Assembly (NCBI RefSeq): GCF_000299395.1
Contig: NC_018656.1
Span: 1,178,001 to 1,242,000 of the forward strand
Length of the DNA stretch: 64,000 nt
Reading direction: 5' to 3'
Source of the DNA: Candidatus Nitrosopumilus sediminis
GTDB lineage: Archaea > Thermoproteota > Nitrososphaeria > Nitrososphaerales > Nitrosopumilaceae
A model generated the notes under the pieces. It had not been told where the DNA came from, did no database searches, and was given only the letters and a program-made list of their open reading frames with translations. Shown here one piece after another: positions 54,571 to 61,732 of this stretch. Position 1 is the stretch's first letter; the number at the start of each line of letters is the position of its first letter. The translations under genes and the position numbers were made by a program.

Positions 54571-54615
54571 ACATGGAATTCAATACGCTTAAGTTGATAC
54601 AAAAGCTAGACATGT

Positions 54616-54765
54616 ATGAACTGCCATCAAAAAAGTGAAGCACATGTTTGGAGATATTCAAAACATAACAAAATACGAAGATGTGTAAAGTGTAAATCTC
54701 GAATTCCAATTACTAAAGAAGAATTTGAGCTTAAATGGGGCAAAAAGCAAATCAAAATCCAATAA
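54616..54765 (+). CDS. Zinc-binding microprotein (49 residues)
   Basis: ATG 54616 to TAA 54765. CxH at the start (MNCHQKSEAHVWRYSKH) and CVKC (24-27) form a possible Cys/His zinc site, followed by a basic/aromatic tail (EEFELKWGKK). It looks like a nucleic-acid-binding peptide. Unrecognised. Confidence 0.55.
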   Translation: MNCHQKSEAHVWRYSKHNKIRRCVKCKSRIPITKEEFELKWGKKQIKIQ

Positions 54766-54854
54766 TTTATTTTCTTTTTCCCATATTATTTACTAGAAAA
54801 CGATCTTTTTCTACAACTATGACGGTTCTTATAGGTGATAATAATATCATAATT

Positions 54855-54983
54855 ATGTCAGAAGACAGAAAAATGTACAAATGTACATGTGCAGATTGTG
54901 GCAAAGATTCAGAAGTTCCTTTTGAACCAAAACCAGATAGACCTGTATATTGTAAAGAATGTTTACCAAAACATAGAAAGTAG
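54855..54983 (+). CDS. Zinc-ribbon microprotein with CxxC-x-CxxC pattern (42 residues)
   Basis: ATG 54855, with AGGTGAT at 54833-54839 as a possible Shine-Dalgarno (15-nt spacing). CTCADCG (about 10-16) and CKEC (about 33-36) flank VPFEPKPDRPVY. The pattern (Cys pair, VPF-x-P, RPVYC) is shared with a widespread family of small zinc-ribbon proteins in bacteria and archaea of unknown role. An upstream in-frame start at 54735 would add 40 unlikely residues. Confidence 0.7.
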   Translation: MSEDRKMYKCTCADCGKDSEVPFEPKPDRPVYCKECLPKHRK

Positions 54984-55175
54984 AAGATTTTAGATTAGTT
55001 TCGTTTGATTAATTTTGAACATAATTATTTTTAGATAATTCTCAAACCTTTTTTTATTTTATGAGATGTATAATAGAGCATATGGATTATCAGGAAAAGT
55101 TCATACAAAAATTTCACGGGTATTTTGCCGCAAAATAAATTCAGTCAATTCTTACAGGGTTTGGATAGTCAGGAT

Positions 55176-55304
55176 TTAATCAGGATATTCTCTTTTTCTT
55201 CGATATGCTCCACATTTAGGACATGGCTTTTTTTTCTGACCTGCAAGAGTCAATTCTAAAGGAGTTCCACAATCAAGACAGGATTCTGTCACATTTGTTG
55301 ACAT
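55176..55304 (-). CDS. Zinc-ribbon microprotein (42 residues)
   Basis: ATG 55304 to TAA 55176. CLDC (9-12) and CPKC (28-31) form a zinc ribbon, followed by a basic tail (GAYRRKREYPD). It is similar in style to ribosomal or transcription zinc ribbons. Unrecognised. Confidence 0.62.
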   Translation of the reverse strand: MSTNVTESCLDCGTPLELTLAGQKKKPCPKCGAYRRKREYPD

Positions 55305-55342
55305 GAGTTTTCTGATATGTTGAGCACTTAAGCCTATTGGAA

Positions 55343-55606
55343 TTATGGCATAGTGGGAGGATTCAATCTTTGTTCCTCTTCAATACGATCAAAGCATTTT
55401 TCTAATTCCTCAGATTGACCAATGAATTTTTCCCTACATTCTTGTTCAAGATATGTTTTTTGTAGTAACTGCCATGCAATTTCATTACGTTGATCCTCAG
55501 ATGTGTTTTGAGGGTTTTCCTCTTTAAATGATGAAACTAGAAAAACTGAAAATGCCACTGCTATAATAATTGGGATGATTATTATGAAAAGAATTGTAGG
55601 TTTCAA
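55343..55606 (-). CDS. Small membrane-anchored helical protein (87 residues)
   Basis: One N-terminal membrane helix (FIIIIPIIIAVAFSVFLV, about 7-24) is followed by a soluble charged helix (QNTSEDQRNEIAWQLLQKTY) with two Cys (ECREKF and KCFDRI) that could form a disulfide hairpin. No family recognised. It is divergent from the Kazal-DUF4377 gene. Confidence 0.6.
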   Translation of the reverse strand: MKPTILFIIIIPIIIAVAFSVFLVSSFKEENPQNTSEDQRNEIAWQLLQKTYLEQECREKFIGQSEELEKCFDRIEEEQRLNPPTMP

Positions 55607-55694
55607 TGATTTCCTAAATTTTGTTTGGACTTAAGCTTATTGGAATTTAGAAATTAATCATAACAATTAAGAATAAATCATTAAATCAAACAAT

Positions 55695-56444
55695 ATGAAT
55701 AAGATAATTCCAATTAGTATTGGAATTGCAGTTATAATTGGAATCATTGCAATAAATTTTCTGGATAAAGAGCAGACAAATTTTCTTCAGACAAACTCAG
55801 AATCTAATCATACTATATCACAGCAAGATTTGAAAGCGATGGTGGAGAGATGGATAGATGATCCAGACAAAGATGATAGAAATCAACGTCTTGAGATTAT
55901 GAAAGCGTATTATACGTTTGAAGAGACAGGTCAAAAACTAACTCAGGATAGAGAAGGACTTGTTTTGATGAACCAGATTAGAAAAATGGTTAGTCTTGAC
56001 ATTCCAAAATCAGAACTTGATAAATTAAGGCAAGATATTCGTGAAGAGTTCAACAGAAATGAAAACAAAGAATGCTCAATTCAGTGTTTGGTCTATGATC
56101 CTGTTTGTGGCGAAGATAACATCACTTATGCTTGTGGTGTTGAAGATGCTACATGTCACAATGTTAAAGTCAAGTATTCTGGAGAATGTAACGCATCATC
56201 TGAGACTAAGATTTTGTATGTTGATTCAAAACTAGTTGATTGTGTAGGTGTGAGTCCTCAACAATGCATGTTAGTTAGGGAAAGCACAGATTCTAAATGG
56301 CAAATGTTTTATGATAAAATAGAAGGGTTTGATTTTCAAGAAGGGATACAATACAAACTTAAAGTAATGATTGACAATGTCGAAAATCCCCCAGCAGATA
56401 GTTCATCACTAAAGTATACCCTAATAGAAATTCTAGAGCCTTAA
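55695..56444 (+). CDS. Exported Kazal-like and DUF4377 protein
   Basis: A 249-residue protein. An N-terminal membrane/signal helix (IIPISIGIAVIIGIIAINFL) is followed by a helical region (about 45-125). Residues about 130-166 form a Kazal-like inhibitor module: six Cys with YDPVCGEDNITYACGVEDAT and YSGEC. Residues about 170-248 match DUF4377, with VDCVGVSPQQCMLVREST and FYDKIEGFDFQEG. Kazal modules inhibit serine proteases outside the cell. The combination suggests an extracytoplasmic lipoprotein-like or inhibitor role; the true function is unknown. Confidence 0.75.
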   Translation: MNKIIPISIGIAVIIGIIAINFLDKEQTNFLQTNSESNHTISQQDLKAMVERWIDDPDKDDRNQRLEIMKAYYTFEETGQKLTQDREGLVLMNQIRKMVSLDIPKSELDKLRQDIREEFNRNENKECSIQCLVYDPVCGEDNITYACGVEDATCHNVKVKYSGECNASSETKILYVDSKLVDCVGVSPQQCMLVRESTDSKWQMFYDKIEGFDFQEGIQYKLKVMIDNVENPPADSSSLKYTLIEILEP

Positions 56445-56527
56445 AATCAATCACATGAGCAAATTATAGAAGTAAAATCCATTTTTTATGTAAAATTTAA
56501 CTGCTATAATCTATAAAATCTAAATTT

Positions 56528-56920
56528 CTATTCATCATTATCTCCCCACTGTCTCCCAAGAGTGGCAAGGATTCTAAAAGCAAATCTATCTATGTTAATG
56601 TGTGATTCAGCAATAATCATTACCACATGATCATAAATTGGAAAACTCATTATTACAACATGCTCTCTTCGTGAGGAAGAATATTTTACGTGTCCTAGTT
56701 CAGAATTGAATTTTTTTCTTTTGGTAACTCTGGATGCTAGTTCTGTACAAATGGATTGATGTTGTTCATCTGTTAATCTAGAACATGTCCCTTCTTTGTA
56801 CCCACCAGCTAAAAGAGTTCCAGATCCATCTAGCAATCCTGCAAAAAGTATTTCGGGGTCTTCTAGTATTTTCTTACACTTTTCATCATATTCTTTTGGA
56901 TCAAAATTTGATTTACTCAT
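56528..56920 (-). CDS. DUF6659-like/roadblock-like protein of ammonia-oxidising archaea
   Basis: A 130-residue soluble protein. The segments EILFAGLLDGSGTLLAGGY and VVIMSFPIYDHVVMIIAESH look like the profilin/roadblock-type sensing fold. This family is expanded in Thaumarchaeota and is known to me only as a domain of unknown function. A perfect 7-bp inverted repeat sits directly before the start codon. Confidence 0.65.
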   Translation of the reverse strand: MSKSNFDPKEYDEKCKKILEDPEILFAGLLDGSGTLLAGGYKEGTCSRLTDEQHQSICTELASRVTKRKKFNSELGHVKYSSSRREHVVIMSFPIYDHVVMIIAESHINIDRFAFRILATLGRQWGDNDE

Positions 56921-56923
56921 GCT

Positions 56924-56944
56924 AACAGATTACTATGATCTGTT
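56924..56944. promoter_or_regulatory. Inverted repeat at the DUF6659-like start
   Basis: AACAGAT (56924-56930) and ATCTGTT (56938-56944) are perfect inverted repeats with a 7-nt spacer, ending 4 nt before the ATG at 56920. With a leaderless transcript this would be right at the transcription start, a typical operator position. Confidence 0.45.
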
Positions 56945-57072
56945 ATCTATGTAAATAGCTTTTAAGATGTCAGTTTTGCTAACTACACCACCTAAACTCT
57001 TAGTTGTAAAATTAATTCACAAAATCAAATGTACGCATAAAGGATAAAACCATAGATGAGAATTAGATTTTT

Positions 57073-57082
57073 TTTAATATAA
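57073..57082 (+). promoter_or_regulatory. TATA box of the symporter gene
   Basis: TTTAATATAA lies 22-31 bp before the TTG start at 57104. It supports this start and a leaderless mRNA. Confidence 0.45.
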
Positions 57083-57103
57083 TAGAAATATGATAATATC
57101 ACA

Positions 57104-58426
57104 TTGGCACTAAAGTCATTCAAATATCCTATTCCCCATGTCACATATCTTGTAAAGAGGAAATTATGGGCACAAGTGCTTTTTGCATTATTTTTAGGGC
57201 TGATTACAGGCATGGTTTTAGGACCAGAGTTCGGAATTGTTGAAAAAGAGACTACAGAAATAATTACTGATTGGCTATCTATTCCTGCCAATCTTTTTCT
57301 AAAAATCATTCAAATGATTATTGTACCGTTAATTTTTGCATCAATTATTAGAGGACTAACATCATCTGGAAGCTTAGAACAACTTCAAAAGATGGGTCTT
57401 GGAGCTTCCTTGTATTTTGTTGCAACAACTGCAATAGCACTAACAATTGGAATAATTGTTGTAACTACAATAATGCCAGGAAATTTTATTGATAGTTCTT
57501 TGATTAGAGAAAGTTTTGGAATAGAGGATCTAGAACCAGTTCAAAACACAGAAATGTCTATTTTAGATATTCCTCAAAGCATAGTAGGAATCGTTCCTAG
57601 CAATCCATTGGCATCTTTTATGTCCGGCGAGATGTTGAGCATCATTGTTTTTGCAATAATCGTCGGAGTCTCAATGATTACTTTGCCCAAAGAAAGCTCA
57701 AAACCAATACTTGACTTGTTAGAATCCGTGCAAAAAATCACCTTGAAAGTAGTGTCATGGGCAATGCGTTTGGCACCATTTGCAGCATTTGGTCTAATGA
57801 CAGGCATCACATCAAAGCTTGGACTGTCTGCACTTTCAGGACTAGGTGCATACATGCTAACTGTTGTCATAGGTCTTTTTGCAATGATATTTGTATACAT
57901 GTTAATCATCAAATTTTTTACGAAGAGACCATTATTCTCAACTTTTGCAATGATGAAAGATGCACAGTTGTTAGCATTTTCAACTTCCAGTTCTGCTGCA
58001 GTAATGCCACTATCAATTAAAACTGCAGAAGAGAAGATGAAGATAAAACCCAAAGTTTCTCAGTTTATCATTCCTTTAGGTGCTACAATAAACATGGATG
58101 GAACTGCTCTTTATCAAATAGTTGCAGTATTTTTCTTAGCGCAGTTATTCAGTATTGATTTAGGATTTACCACAATTCTGTTAATTTCTCTAACTGCTCT
58201 TGCAGCATCCATTGGAGCACCATCAGCTCCTGGAACAGGGATAGTAATTCTTTCAACAATTCTGATAGCTGCAGGAATTCCTCCTGTTGCAGTTGTACTC
58301 CTGTTAGGGGTGGATAGAATTTTGGATATGACTAGAACTATGGTTAATGTTACAGGAGATCTTACTGCTTGTTTGTTTTTTGATAATAGAATAAAGGAAG
58401 ATAAACCTCCTGAAAAGAAATTGTGA
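57104..58426 (+). CDS. Dicarboxylate/amino acid:cation symporter (DAACS family)
   Basis: A 440-residue membrane transporter starting at TTG 57104. The family motifs are the serine-rich loop FSTSSSAAVMPLSIKTAEE, the NMDGTALYQ helix and the DRILDMTRTMVNVTGD helix near the C-terminus. It is related to GltP/GltPh and DctA, which take up glutamate, aspartate or C4-dicarboxylates with H+ or Na+. It would allow uptake of organic acids or amino acids in an otherwise autotrophic cell. It is followed by a stand-alone Lrp ligand domain in opposite orientation. Confidence 0.92.
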   Translation: MALKSFKYPIPHVTYLVKRKLWAQVLFALFLGLITGMVLGPEFGIVEKETTEIITDWLSIPANLFLKIIQMIIVPLIFASIIRGLTSSGSLEQLQKMGLGASLYFVATTAIALTIGIIVVTTIMPGNFIDSSLIRESFGIEDLEPVQNTEMSILDIPQSIVGIVPSNPLASFMSGEMLSIIVFAIIVGVSMITLPKESSKPILDLLESVQKITLKVVSWAMRLAPFAAFGLMTGITSKLGLSALSGLGAYMLTVVIGLFAMIFVYMLIIKFFTKRPLFSTFAMMKDAQLLAFSTSSSAAVMPLSIKTAEEKMKIKPKVSQFIIPLGATINMDGTALYQIVAVFFLAQLFSIDLGFTTILLISLTALAASIGAPSAPGTGIVILSTILIAAGIPPVAVVLLLGVDRILDMTRTMVNVTGDLTACLFFDNRIKEDKPPEKKL

Positions 58427-58459
58427 AATGTTTACAAAATCTTTGATCAGTAATAGACT

Positions 58460-58714
58460 CTAACTTTCTTGATCTATACTGCCACCCTGACCATACAATA
58501 CATGCATGGTAAAAGTATCTGTAATGTCAGGATGATTTCTCAATCTTTTGGTAATCAGTTCTATGCCATCAGGATCAGGAGTTTTAACTTTTATGAAAAT
58601 ATCATATTTCCCCCAAATCCCATTAATTTCAATTATTTCAGGTATTTTCCTAAGTTCAGCAATGACACTTGTTTCACTGCCAGTATTACAATTTATGAGA
58701 ATGTATGCTTGCAT
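58460..58714 (-). CDS. Stand-alone Lrp/AsnC ligand-binding (RAM) domain
   Basis: An 84-residue protein that is only the alpha/beta RAM domain (YILINCNTGSETSVIAELRK, IWGKYDIFIKVKT), with no helix-turn-helix. Such stand-alone domains can form oligomers with full Lrp proteins or bind amino acids alone. It is convergent with the symporter gene (stops 33 nt apart), which suggests but does not show amino-acid sensing. Confidence 0.85.
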   Translation of the reverse strand: MQAYILINCNTGSETSVIAELRKIPEIIEINGIWGKYDIFIKVKTPDPDGIELITKRLRNHPDITDTFTMHVLYGQGGSIDQES

Positions 58715-58837
58715 ACACTAAATTACGTTTCAAATTATTAAAGATCTCTATGAATTGTTTGGAAATTGTAACTTGTCGTTCTTTTTTACTGATTTAACTT
58801 GAAGTAGAATCTTAATTGAATTTTTGATAAACTGTCA

Positions 58838-58978
58838 TCATGTCGTCTTCCTGTGTCTAAAATTGTAATGACATCTCTTATTACAAAACCAATCTAGACC
58901 ACCCAAGTATTCTACACGATCAGACTTCCCGCAAAAGGTGCATTTCATAAAATGTTTCATACTTTTTTCTTTGTTCAT
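58838..58978 (-). CDS. Zinc-binding microprotein (46 residues)
   Basis: ATG 58978 to TGA 58838. CTFC (13-16) and FCNKRC (36-41) make a treble-clef-like site with a basic end (HYNFRHRKTT). It resembles small MYM/TRASH-type zinc domains. Function unknown. Confidence 0.6.
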   Translation of the reverse strand: MNKEKSMKHFMKCTFCGKSDRVEYLGGLDWFCNKRCHYNFRHRKTT

Positions 58979-59044
58979 AGTGTTTTCATCCTAATAATAA
59001 CAGGTCAATAATGCTATAAAGTCTGTTATTTCGACAATCATAAT

Positions 59045-59791
59045 TTAGATTAATTTTCCAGTAATTGCATCAATTCTAGCAACTGCAACCTTGTTTTTAT
59101 TATCATAGCATTTTGTTTCATAAATTGGTACAAATATCTCACGAAATTCTGTTACAATGAATTCCTCATGATTTATTTTCAAATCATGTTTAAGACTATC
59201 TTTGAGTTTGTGAGCTAGTTTTGAAAAAATATCATCATCAATCATTTTGTTTCTTCTTACATGTCCTTTGTTTAAGTCTAGAACCTTTTGAGCATAGTTT
59301 TCTATTGCATCTGAATTGGTACTATAAGAAAAAGGAGTTTCTAATCCATTATTGTCTAGATATATAGAATCGGTCATACTTTTAATTACATTTTCAGTAG
59401 CCTTGATTTCTAAATCTTGTTTAGTTATTCCAACTCCTTGTTTCATCTTTTTCCCAAACTTTTTCCATACTCCAGATTTATTTAAAACAGAGAATTTTTC
59501 AGTACCAATTGCAACTTCCACAACATCAGGTTCTACTTTAATCATGTATGTGGTATTTCGATTAAAGTCAATTTCATAGTGACCCAAAACAAAAATGAAT
59601 TGTTCCAAAAATAATTGAGGGTTATCAACAGTTACTTCATCAGATTTGGGTCTTCTTAATGTAGAACCAAAAAGAGATGTTTTCTTTTTCTCTAAAATTT
59701 TCATAATATCCTGAGGCAATAATTTAGTTCTAAGTACAATAGTTTGTTTAGATGGAATATTATTTGGTTTTAGGTTTTCTTCATGAGGCAA
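59045..59791 (-). CDS. Uncharacterised protein of ammonia-oxidising archaea
   Basis: A 248-residue soluble protein without membrane segments. Segments such as FILGHYEIDFNRNTTYMIKV-like beta strands at 65-95, the basic VWKKFGKKMKQGVGITK and the C-terminal FVPIYETKCYDNKNKVAVAR can be seen. I do not recognise a family. It lies 26 nt downstream of the SHOCT gene on the same strand. Confidence 0.68.
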   Translation of the reverse strand: MPHEENLKPNNIPSKQTIVLRTKLLPQDIMKILEKKKTSLFGSTLRRPKSDEVTVDNPQLFLEQFIFVLGHYEIDFNRNTTYMIKVEPDVVEVAIGTEKFSVLNKSGVWKKFGKKMKQGVGITKQDLEIKATENVIKSMTDSIYLDNNGLETPFSYSTNSDAIENYAQKVLDLNKGHVRRNKMIDDDIFSKLAHKLKDSLKHDLKINHEEFIVTEFREIFVPIYETKCYDNKNKVAVARIDAITGKLI

Positions 59792-59817
59792 TTTTATTTC
59801 AAACCCTTGCTACGTAT

Positions 59818-60297
59818 TCATATTCTATCTAAGATCTTTTTCTTTTTATCATTAAATTCTTTTTCTGTGATAATTCCCAATTCTTTGAGTTTAGCTAGTT
59901 TTTCTAGAATTTCAAGACTCGAAGTGCCATATTGTGTACCAAGTTTGATTCTCCCTACAAGTAATTCAAAGAAGAGAAAAAAAGCAGTGGTAATTTTTTT
60001 GTAAAATTTAGGACTGTTCTTTTTGAGCATATTTTTTTGTTCTAAACCTTTTTCACGAAGTTTTAACGAGTTAATTTTCAATGTTTTTAGATATTCTTGT
60101 GATTTAAGAAAATCCGCAGTATTATTTGTGATTTGATGTATTTTTGTAATAGATTCTTTTCCAATCTGTTTTCCAAATTCTATTGTTTGAGCATAATTCT
60201 TTGTAACATCATCAAGAGTATGCTCTTGCTTTTTTTTAATAGTTTTTCTAGAATTTTCAGACTTGACTTTTTTATTTTCCATATATGTTGATTCCAT
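59818..60297 (-). CDS. SHOCT-domain protein
   Basis: A 159-residue, Lys-rich protein. The first about 100 residues are helical and charged; a hydrophobic stretch (TTAFFLFFELLVG, about 103-115) may touch the membrane. The C-terminus is a SHOCT domain (LEKLAKLKELGIITEKEF). SHOCT is a short oligomerisation domain. Function unknown; it appears to be cotranscribed with the next gene. Confidence 0.72.
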   Translation of the reverse strand: MESTYMENKKVKSENSRKTIKKKQEHTLDDVTKNYAQTIEFGKQIGKESITKIHQITNNTADFLKSQEYLKTLKINSLKLREKGLEQKNMLKKNSPKFYKKITTAFFLFFELLVGRIKLGTQYGTSSLEILEKLAKLKELGIITEKEFNDKKKKILDRI

Positions 60298-60357
60298 AGT
60301 TTTAGTGCAGAGGTATTATTTTAACAGATATATTCTTAGGACGTACTAATTTGCAAG

Positions 60358-60777
60358 TTAATCTTTAATTGTTATCTTATCTCCAACTCCAACAATTCTA
60401 TCAGAAGGGATGATTTTTGATTTAAATCGTGATTTTATCTCAAGAGATTGAATCTTGTTTGTCTCAGAATTAAGATTAATTTTGATAACCTTCCCTACGG
60501 ATTTTCCGTCTACATCTACAATCTTGTCATGAGGTTTTATTGGAATTGAATTTAATCGAAGAGAATCATCAGTCAAGATTTCAAAATAACTGGCAGATAT
60601 GAAATATTCAGAAGATAATCTTTGCTTTACCATAACACCCGAGATCGAGAATATTTGTGGGTCAATACACAAGGATTGAATTTTACCACAATCGTTTCCC
60701 TTACTGTCAAAAACATTTAGTCCAATAAGATGCTGACCAAACCAGTATTTTCCCAAGAATTTATTTTGGTTTTTCAT
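60358..60777 (-). CDS. PRC-barrel protein
   Basis: A 139-residue protein with two PRC-barrel-like halves (LIGLNVFDSKGNDCGKIQSL at about 17-36; KIVDVDGKSVGKVIKINL at about 85-102). PRC-barrels occur in photosynthetic reaction centre H and RimM; archaeal versions include CdvA. It lacks CdvA's coiled coil, so a CdvA role is not claimed. It precedes the SHOCT gene. Confidence 0.75.
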   Translation of the reverse strand: MKNQNKFLGKYWFGQHLIGLNVFDSKGNDCGKIQSLCIDPQIFSISGVMVKQRLSSEYFISASYFEILTDDSLRLNSIPIKPHDKIVDVDGKSVGKVIKINLNSETNKIQSLEIKSRFKSKIIPSDRIVGVGDKITIKD

Positions 60778-60786
60778 GCCTTTAAT

Positions 60787-60882
60787 CTAGGATATTTCTT
60801 TAGCACATTTTGCAGAACAACAAACTCTATACAAATCATAAAATTCATTCCCGCAGTGTCTACATGTTCTAATCATACTCAT
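60787..60882 (-). CDS. Zinc-binding microprotein (31 residues)
   Basis: ATG 60882 to TAG 60787. CRHC (7-10) and CCSAKC (20-25) form a zinc site in a very short chain. It ends 9 nt before the PRC-barrel ATG on the same strand, which supports translation. Function unknown. Confidence 0.5.
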   Translation of the reverse strand: MSMIRTCRHCGNEFYDLYRVCCSAKCAKEIS

Positions 60883-60961
60883 TAATTAGAATTAAAAAAT
60901 TGCCTAATCAAAAATAAACTCAAACAAAGTTGACATTTGATGTATCAGTTTGGTGTGAAAA

Positions 60962-61732
60962 TTAGATTTTTGAGAAGAAAAGTTCAAGTGAATTTTCAAA
61001 TTGCTTGTTTAATTTTTGGAGGTAATTGTCATCCACTGTAAGAGCATCTTCATCATACCAAGGGGATCGTAAATACATGTCTCGGTTCATCTCAACTTGA
61101 ATCCAAGGATAAGGATTATTTCCATATGTTCTAGTAATATACCCTCCATGAAAGGGATCATTTAGATATATTTCATCTCGATCAATAGAATATGATTTAG
61201 AGATAGAGTCAGCTAACAACTCAATCATTTCTTGGGAAGATGTTTGTCCGTCATTATTTGATAAACAAAACTTTGGTCGAGGATTTTTATTTCCATCAGG
61301 AGATATTCCTGGGGCAATAGATGCCATTGAATGACAATCAAGACATAACTGCAAATCTAATTCTTCAATACTTTTTTTGATAGACCTATGATATGGTAAA
61401 TAATACAGCTCTATTAGCAAATTACAAAGATTGTCATCAGGTGCCTTTCCATTTGTATAAATTGGTTTTTTATAACAAGTCATACTTTTTATCAATCCGT
61501 CAGGGTTTTCTGGAGGCATATCTTGCAAAGAACGATTAAGATCTACAAAGGCTCTTGCAATATCTGTTTTAATTACTCGTTGGACTTTATCCCCTAAATC
61601 ATAAAGTTCTATTACAAAAGGATCAGAATCATCAAAAAGATCCTTATTTGTTATAGATAAATGGCCATCAAGTTCTGTAGGTTTTCTTGCACCGCCATGT
61701 GGTATTGATAGTAATACAGGTAGTTTAGTCAA
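60962..61732 (-). CDS. N-formylglutamate amidohydrolase-like enzyme
   Basis: A 256-residue FGase-family protein. The metal site His is in SIPHGGARKP, with DLNRSLQDMP and LCLDCHSMASIAPG as further conserved segments, and an EMNRDMYL helix near the C-terminus. Bacterial members release glutamate from N-formylglutamate in histidine breakdown; no other histidine-breakdown gene is present here. Overlap of its start with the gamma-glutamyltransferase stop (ATGA) suggests a joint function on gamma-glutamyl or N-acyl amino acids. Confidence 0.85.
   Translation of the reverse strand: MTKLPVLLSIPHGGARKPTELDGHLSITNKDLFDDSDPFVIELYDLGDKVQRVIKTDIARAFVDLNRSLQDMPPENPDGLIKSMTCYKKPIYTNGKAPDDNLCNLLIELYYLPYHRSIKKSIEELDLQLCLDCHSMASIAPGISPDGNKNPRPKFCLSNNDGQTSSQEMIELLADSISKSYSIDRDEIYLNDPFHGGYITRTYGNNPYPWIQVEMNRDMYLRSPWYDEDALTVDDNYLQKLNKQFENSLELFFSKI

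Noticed and set aside
54735-54854. Upstream start for the 42-residue zinc-ribbon gene
   Set aside because: The added 40 residues are low in coding character and a possible Shine-Dalgarno lies before ATG 54855.
55081-55137. 18-codon rightward frame
   Set aside because: Too short and without pattern or ribosome binding site.
57574-58053. 159-codon leftward frame opposite the symporter
   Set aside because: Antisense to the DAACS core motifs; no start context or family.
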